In this document: positions 58,709 to 64,000 of the stretch, in pieces
Layout of the letters: every line of letters begins with the position of its first letter
Numbering within the stretch: the stretch's first letter is position 1
DNA from: Stomorhina lunata
Lineage: Eukaryota > Arthropoda > Insecta > Diptera > Rhiniidae
Reading direction: 5' to 3'
Assembly (NCBI GenBank): GCA_933228675.1
Contig: OW121744.1
Location: forward strand, 60,648,928-60,712,927
DNA length: 64,000 nucleotides
Program-made: the position numbers and the translations under genes
Notes under the pieces: model-generated
The model's input: the letters and a program-made list of their open reading frames with translations, nothing else
What the model was told of the DNA's origin: nothing
The model's database searches: none

Positions 58709-58940
58709 CAATTATTGCTCGTTTAAGAATATAAGATGTGCGCTTGTTTACAAAAATGTTCATATACAAAAATATTTGAGTAGGATATAATTAAATCTGG
58801 CAGCACTGAAAAAAATCTGCTGCGCGGAAAAGTAGAACAAAGTTCTACTTTTTTCCATTGCCGCTTGAAATTTGACAAATCAAAAAACTGCTGATTGCCG
58901 CCCGAAGCCGCTTGCCGCGTGCATTGGCCTTCTACCTTAA

Positions 58941-59375
58941 GGATACACGCGGACAAGTATTCCATTTGTGGGGGGACAAAGTTCTCCTGCACTGATCCTA
59001 CAACATTTATTTCAAACTTCTACCATTGACCAAAAGGTCCATTGCAGAGTGTTTGAAAGCTCTACCTTGATATAAAGATAGTTAAAAAATATGTATTATA
59101 GTTGTATGGGGAAAAAACTTCCTCTGCTCCGATCCTTTCTATATATGTTAAAAGTGCTGCCATTGGGAAAAACATTTACTTGCTTGAATTTTCTAACTAT
59201 AGTTTATCACACATTTAATTACATTTTAATTTCATTCGAACCAAAGCAATGGTTCCGAAAGCCAAAATGGTGGAGATATAATTGCGACTATTGAAATTTT
59301 AATTTGCGGGGCATTTGATGGTAGAGATAAATAATCTTCCTCTAAAGTCAACATCCTTTTCTGCTAAAAGTGAAA
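58941..59375. other. Intronic DNA, nothing recognised
   Basis: No supported feature. Confidence 0.3.
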
Positions 59376-59600
59376 TTAAAGTGGATAAAGAACAATGAAA
59401 ACCACATCAACGCACAAACATATATTTCGTGAGCCAGTGTGTGTGCCTTACCTTTCTCTCATTGGATAATCGTCTCCATTAGTTGCTTCCGAATTAGAAT
59501 AAAAGCGGTATACTTTCTTTTTTATGGGACTTTTCAAAACGACCATACGTCAAATAAATGAATGGAAGTACAACAACATCTTAATATTATAGAGTCTTTG
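59376..59600. mobile_element. AAAGACTC MITE (family G), right-hand part
   Basis: Core AAAGTGGATAAAGAACAATG, GAGCCAGTGTGTGTGCC, TTGGATAATCGTC, ACGACCATACGTCAAAT and right terminus ATATTATAGAGTCTTTG. Confidence 0.6.
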
Positions 59601-60369
59601 ATTTGAATTGGAATAAAATGATTAAAAAGTCAACAATTATTTATAAAAAATGTATTTATCTTCATTTAAAAAAATATTTTGTGTATCGATTTATTTGAGC
59701 AAAGTTCGGCATAAAACTTTAATTTGTAAAATTTTAAAGTAAGTTTTTTTTTTTACATTCTTCAATAATTATTTTCCTAATTACTCAAAATGTCTAAAAT
59801 TTAAGCTTTTTAAAATTTCACATCTTTATTAAAATTAGTTTCTTGTATTCTTTTTTATTTTCTCTTTGTTCTGTTTTATGATAATGTCATATTTAAATTA
59901 CCTCACTAAATTTTCAAGTATCCTTTGGCAACTACTACTCGCTCACACACACTTTCATAAGATATCTTTTCATTTTTATATATACACGTACATATATATT
60001 TTTGTGGCATGGGAAAATATTTATTCCAAGTTGTGTTGTCAGCTCCTTAAAAATGTATGTCAATGTGTTGGACGAATATTTTGAGTCTCTGTGTATTTGT
60101 GTGTAAAACTTACGACAAATTTCCATAATGAAGAATCTTACATTTTTTTCTTTCTTTCGAATTATGATGAATTCAAATAATTGTTAAATGACAAAGTAGA
60201 ACAATTAGTTTAAGTATCATGTTATTTACATTTCAATAACCTTTTCTTAGAAAGTAACACCTTAAAACCTGGCTATTCACTAAAAGTTATTAAAATTAGT
60301 TATTAGTTTTAGCTATGGAGGTCAATGATCACAGATACAAGTGTTTATTCTAGGAGTTTTTAAATAAAC
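59601..60369. other. AT-rich DNA, nothing recognised
   Basis: No supported feature. Confidence 0.3.
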
Positions 60370-60375
60370 TAATAG

Positions 60376-61092
60376 CCTGTTCCACGATTTCTATACCAAA
60401 GAAATTTGTTTTTCGTTTTACTAACTTTATTGTATGCGAAAGATAAGTCAAAAAACAAGTCGAAAGAAAACGTAAATATTTTCATACAATTTTCTGTTCC
60501 ACTATTTCGAACAAGTTACCAGCAATACGAAAGCAACTGTCAAAATGAGTCACTGGATATTTTGCTTTCGTATAGAAACGAACGAAAGGCTTCGAAATAG
60601 TGAAACCAAAATTTATTCGAATTCGAGTTACACACTTTCTTTCGAGTAGATTTTCTTCCGAAATTGTGAAACAGACTATAAGTATTTGTGATATTAAAAA
60701 TATTTTGTTGTTCTCAGAAAATTCAGTGTGATCTATTTTATTTTTACATTTTTTAAGTATTGTAGCCTGTTTCACGATTTCGAAAGAAAATCTACTCGAA
60801 AGAAAGTGAGTAACTCGAATTCGAATTAATTTTGGTTTCACTATTTCGAAGCCTTTCGTTCGTTTCTATTCGGAGGCAAAATATCAAGTGACTCATTTTG
60901 ACAGTTGCTTTCGTATTGCTGGTAACTTTTTTGAAATAGTGAAACAGAAATTTGTATGAAAATACTTACGTTTTCTTTCGACTTATTTTTCGACTTATCT
61001 TTCGCATAAAATAAAGTTAGTGAAACGAAAAACAAATTTCCTTCGTATAGGATAAGAAAGAAAGCATTCTTTCGAGATCGTGGAACAGGCCA
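60376..61092. mobile_element. Large hairpin element (arms about 310 bp)
   Basis: The left arm starts GCCTGTTCCACGATTTC and runs to about 60685. The right arm, its reverse complement, runs from about 60766 to 61092 and ends GATCGTGGAACAGGC. Arms match over most of their length, for instance CGAAAGAAAACG, GCAACTGTCAAAATGAGTCA and CGAACGAAAGGCTTCGAAAT. The 80 bp loop has no feature. The open frame across the loop arises from the palindrome and is not a gene. Flanks suggest an AT duplication only. Confidence 0.78.
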
Positions 61093-61339
61093 TTAATATA
61101 TTAAGTAAACACAAGATCAGTTATTGTTTAGATTTATTCAAAATATGTTCCTAGATAAACCGGGTAGTCACAGTAAGGACAGATATTTGCTAAAAAAGGA
61201 AATAAGCAAATTGGTATGACGACATCATCCGAGAGTCTCTGGTTACCTTCATTACATGCAAGAGCGCAGGAGGCGCAATTTTATATTCAACCGTACAAAT
61301 CTAGCAAAATAATGTGATACAATATTACACATTACCAAC

Positions 61340-61545
61340 ATCTGCCTAGCATACCAGAGGTCCTAAGTTCTATCCCCAGCCAGACCCATTTGAAAAATAG
61401 ATTTACAAAAAAAGCGGTTCACCTCATAACTCAGCTAGCCACTCAATATTGAGTATTAGGCTATGTAAAACTTCTCTAACTAATGCATTTGCCATTCGGA
61501 GTCGGAGTTAAAACGTAGGTCCCTTTAAATGAGTCTAAAAATAGA
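61340..61545 (+). repeat. tRNA-related SINE copy 5
   Basis: Head fragment CTGCCTAGCATACCAGAGG with AAGTTCTATCCCC (B box), then an A-rich linker and the body (CTCATAACTCAGCTAGCCAC, AAAACGTAGGTCCC). Confidence 0.6.
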
Positions 61546-61613
61546 ATCGGATGCAGCTCATTGTCTGAGAGAAGTACCCTTGTTCCAATTGGAATGTCAT
61601 GGGAATTATTTTT

Positions 61614-62365
61614 ATGCCCTTCACCACCATAGGTGGAAAGGGTATTATAAGTTTGTGCTGATCCATGTAACGCAAAGAAATGTTTGTCTAAGACCTACCT
61701 TTTAGTATACCAATAGACTTAGAATCACTTTCCTAGTCGATTTAGCGATGTCAGTCCGTCCGTCCGTCTGGCTGGATCCCCATGTAAACCATGTAAGCAA
61801 AGTACAGGTCGCAATTCTAAAGATAATTTGATGAAATTCGTCAAAATAGGTCCATTATTTATGGTAGCTCCCATTGGTCCCACTTCCCGGAAGTGATATT
61901 TTGGCCACAAATATCAATATTTTTTCATGAAATTTAAAACATATACATACCGCTATTGTAAACCAAAATTACTGTACCAAATTTCGTTGAAATCGGTCCA
62001 CATTTGACCATAGCTCCCATCCAAACTCTTCTGTCAAAACGCACTAAATGATACACAAATCAGTAAAACGCTCGAAAATCTGAAAATAATGAGAATTTTG
62101 AGTTTATTTTTTGTATACATAATTTTTGTAAAAACTGTAATCAATTTGACAAATTTCGAGATAATCGGACCAAATTTGACCCTAGCTCTCATATAAGTTC
62201 AAATGACGGAAACAGCTTAGATATATAAGTTTTGAGAAAATGTTTGTATGATGGCAAAATTTAGTACTTATTTGTCTTTCTACAGGAAAATGAGCATTTT
62301 TGACCTGAGTGGTGAAGGGTATCATATAGTCGGGCTTGACTGAATATAGCACTTTCTTACTTGTT
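61614..62365 (+). mobile_element. mini-me/DINE-like repeat, copy 6
   Basis: ATGCCCTTCACCACCATAGG start, GTCCGTCCGTCCGTCTGGC tract near 61754, end GTGAAGGGTATCATATAGTC, GGGCTTGACTGA and CTTTCTTACTTG. Confidence 0.66.
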
Positions 62366-62389
62366 AAAATTACTTTTAATCTTATGTAT

Positions 62390-63235
62390 GGATTACTGGG
62401 GATCCGTTGCATTGTGAGGTATATCACACTGTTCTATCGCTATTATAATGGCAGATGTTCAGTAATCGGAATCCCGTTGATATTGTTATTTCAGATCTAC
62501 AGGCCAAAGACTCTATAATATAAAAATATTGCACTCCCTACATTTTTTTCTGTCAACAGTGGATAAAGAGCAAAAAAAAAAACACATAAACGCAAAAACA
62601 AACGTACATTTCATGAGCACGTGTGTGTGCCTTAGCTTTCTCCCATTGGATAATTGTCTTCATTAGTTGTTTTCGAATTAGAGTAAATGCGCTAAGTACA
62701 TAAACGCACAAACAAACATACATTACATTAGCACGTATGTATGCCTTACTGGGTATCTGTCGTATTGTGAGGTATATCACGCTGTTCTATCGCTATTAAA
62801 ATGGCAGGTGTTTAGAAATCTTATTCCTGTTGATATTGTTTTTTCAGATCTACAGGCCAAAGACTATAATATAAAGATATTGTACTCCCATTTTTTCTGT
62901 CGAAAGTGAAATTATAGTGGATACAGAGCAATAAAAAACACATAAACGCACAAACAAACATACATTTCATGAGCACGTGTATGTGCCCTAGCTTTCACTC
63001 ATTGGATAATCGTTTTCATTAGTTGTTTCCGAATTAGAGTAAATGCGCTTAACACATAAACGCGCAAACAAACATACATTACATTAGCACGTATGTATGC
63101 CTTAGCTTTCTCTCATTGGGCAATCGCCTCCATTAGTTGTTTCCGAATTAGAGTATGCGATTTTTCAAAACGACCATACGGTAAATCAATGTATGGAAGT
63201 GCAGCATCTTTATATTATTGAGTCTTTGGTTCGAC
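62390..63235. repeat. Tandem LINE-MITE duplication (353 bp offset)
   Basis: A fragment of the LINE at 21540 (CACTGTTCTATCGCTATTAT, reading LFYRYYNGRCS) followed by AGATCTACAGGCC and the left part of the AAAGACTC MITE occurs at 62393-62745 and again from 62746. The second copy continues to a complete MITE right end at about 63224. Both copies begin at the word TTACTGGG. Confidence 0.65.
62858..63224. mobile_element. AAAGACTC MITE (family G), fullest copy
   Basis: The left end is AAAGACTATAATATAAAGAT and the right end ATCTTTATATTATTGAGTCTTT. Inside, a block CACATAAACGC...GAATTAGAGTA occurs twice in tandem. No frame. Confidence 0.6.
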
Positions 63236-63345
63236 GCTTTGATTGCTCAAAAATTCACTTCTTTGACGAGATGTGTGAGAGCTCTAATTGTCATGATAGA
63301 TAATGATTCGTCTTCGGAGATTAGTAACACGATTTCCGGCAAACA
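63225..63345 (-). pseudogene. Mariner fragment (HDN-SSHTS)
   Basis: The complement reads NLRRRIIIYHDN, a stop, then SSHTSRQRSEFLSNQSVE. It is the same fragment as 52208-52320, and it starts directly after the same MITE terminus (GAGTCTTTGGTTCGA). Confidence 0.6.
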
Positions 63346-64000
63346 AATGTTAAAGTAAAAGCGCTATACTCTCTTTTTAATGGGATTTATCAAAGATACC
63401 ATACGACAAATCATTGTATGGAAGTGTAACATTTTATAGTGTCTTTGCTATAACAGTTTCAGATATCCTTGCAACATGTCCCAGCCAACTTAATTCATAC
63501 GGTATCGAAACTTGCCGTTTATCACAATAGGTCTTATATTCTATGTAAGAACTTCCTTTCAAAAACTACCATAACAAATTTGTTTAACTGCTAAATTTTG
63601 TGGCCTTTTTTTTTAAAGATCGTCTCTGTCGTGTTTACTACAAGGGCAACATTTTGTCATTCCCTCTTAAGGGGTAGAGATCAGTAATCTTGTTCCGTAA
63701 GTCGTATAACTTTATGAAACACTAGATTTTCCTAGATCGAACATTACAGACAAATAAATGATTTTTAGACCATGTTCTCATGTGGAATACATTTTCCATA
63801 GAAGTGTTTCCTTCCATCTGAAATGTAGTTTCAAATCAAATGACCAAAAACGTTAATCCCTGTAACCTCGTCCCCATAACCTATTTTTCAAGTTCAAACA
63901 TTAGTTCAAGAAAACAAAATACAAATTTTACTTAAAGATTAGAATAAAAAAAGAAAATATCCTGTTGCTACATTTACTTTCATTTTCCTAATCCTGCAAT
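63346..64000. other. MITE right-end fragment and unrecognised DNA
   Basis: 63355-63445 carries AAAAGCGCTATACTC, ACCATACGACAAATCATTG and TATGGAAGTGTAAC, the right end of the AAAGACTC MITE. From 63446 to the end nothing was recognised. Confidence 0.4.

Larger units (their letters stand above)
57134..58940. mobile_element. GC-rich-TIR element containing tandem arrays (1.8 kb)
   Basis: Left TAAAGGTACAGGGCCAATAC then ACGCGGCATGCGG, and right (complement) TTAAGGTAGAAGGCCAATGC then ACGCGGCAAGCGG, match over about 45 bp. Inside are a roughly 118 bp tandem array (57430-58040), a set of ACCCCCTTTTT / AAAAGTACCAAATAC motifs repeated from 58100 to 58590, and a TA microsatellite (58685-58708). No frame is supported. 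The arrays could be a separate insertion within the TIR element. No clear target duplication. Confidence 0.55.

Noticed and set aside
58723..58992. 89-residue minus strand frame rich in Gln and Arg
   Set aside because: It lies over the GC-rich TIR of the 57134-58940 element. The frame is a by-product of the inverted repeat.
60482..60841. 119-residue open frame on the minus strand
   Set aside because: It spans the loop and arms of the large hairpin element and is explained by the palindrome. It has no domain.

Overview
The window looks like nuclear DNA of a higher (brachyceran, probably calyptrate) fly. It is very AT-rich, contains only one recognisable host gene, and the rest is intron filled with transposon remains of types typical of Diptera. 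The family-level placement is an inference from repeat style, not a measurement. The host gene is the fly homologue of hnRNP K (Drosophila bancal, bl), read on the + strand. Five coding exons are visible at 17935-18035, 25849-25905, 27317-27360, 36089-36161 and 42713-42808. They join in frame to give the N-terminus, the whole of KH domain 1 (split by three introns) and the first half of KH domain 2. The remaining exons lie beyond 64000, so the last intron is longer than 21 kb. The exon with the start codon has an upstream splice acceptor, so a 5' UTR exon lies further left. Region by region: 1-8676 is a 4.7 kb tandem duplication, each unit carrying a DD37E Tc1/mariner-type transposon. 8677-13789 is AT-rich DNA and a TIR-bounded composite holding a Helitron-like repeat, a jockey-type LINE tail and a piggyBac-like MITE. 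14295-17275 holds two DD37E elements in inverted orientation. 18362-19667 is a nearly intact DD41D (rosa-type) mariner. 19790-25743 holds LINE tails and GTCY-microsatellite repeats, with a DD37E element that itself carries a 230 bp MITE. 27778-30440 holds two copies of a CCCAGTAAG MITE. 30600-33890 holds a foldback-like element with a degenerate internal satellite, followed by a two-level minisatellite. 36262-42588 holds another DD37E copy, an inverted copy of the foldback-like element, a GC-rich coding remnant and a CCCAGCAAAA TIR element. 44306-45600 is a DD34D mariner broken only by two homopolymer slips. 47300-48596 is the best-preserved DD37E copy. 49680-64000 is a layered set of Helitron-like repeats, SINEs, Tc1 and mariner relics, MITEs, a 700 bp hairpin and a roughly 118 bp tandem array. 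Apart from the bl exons no host gene was found. All longer open frames are transposases or their complements. The biology is of two kinds: an essential RNA-binding protein gene whose small exons are embedded in very large, TE-built introns, and a set of young element families, several of which lie in inverted orientation around exons and could affect folding of the bl pre-mRNA.
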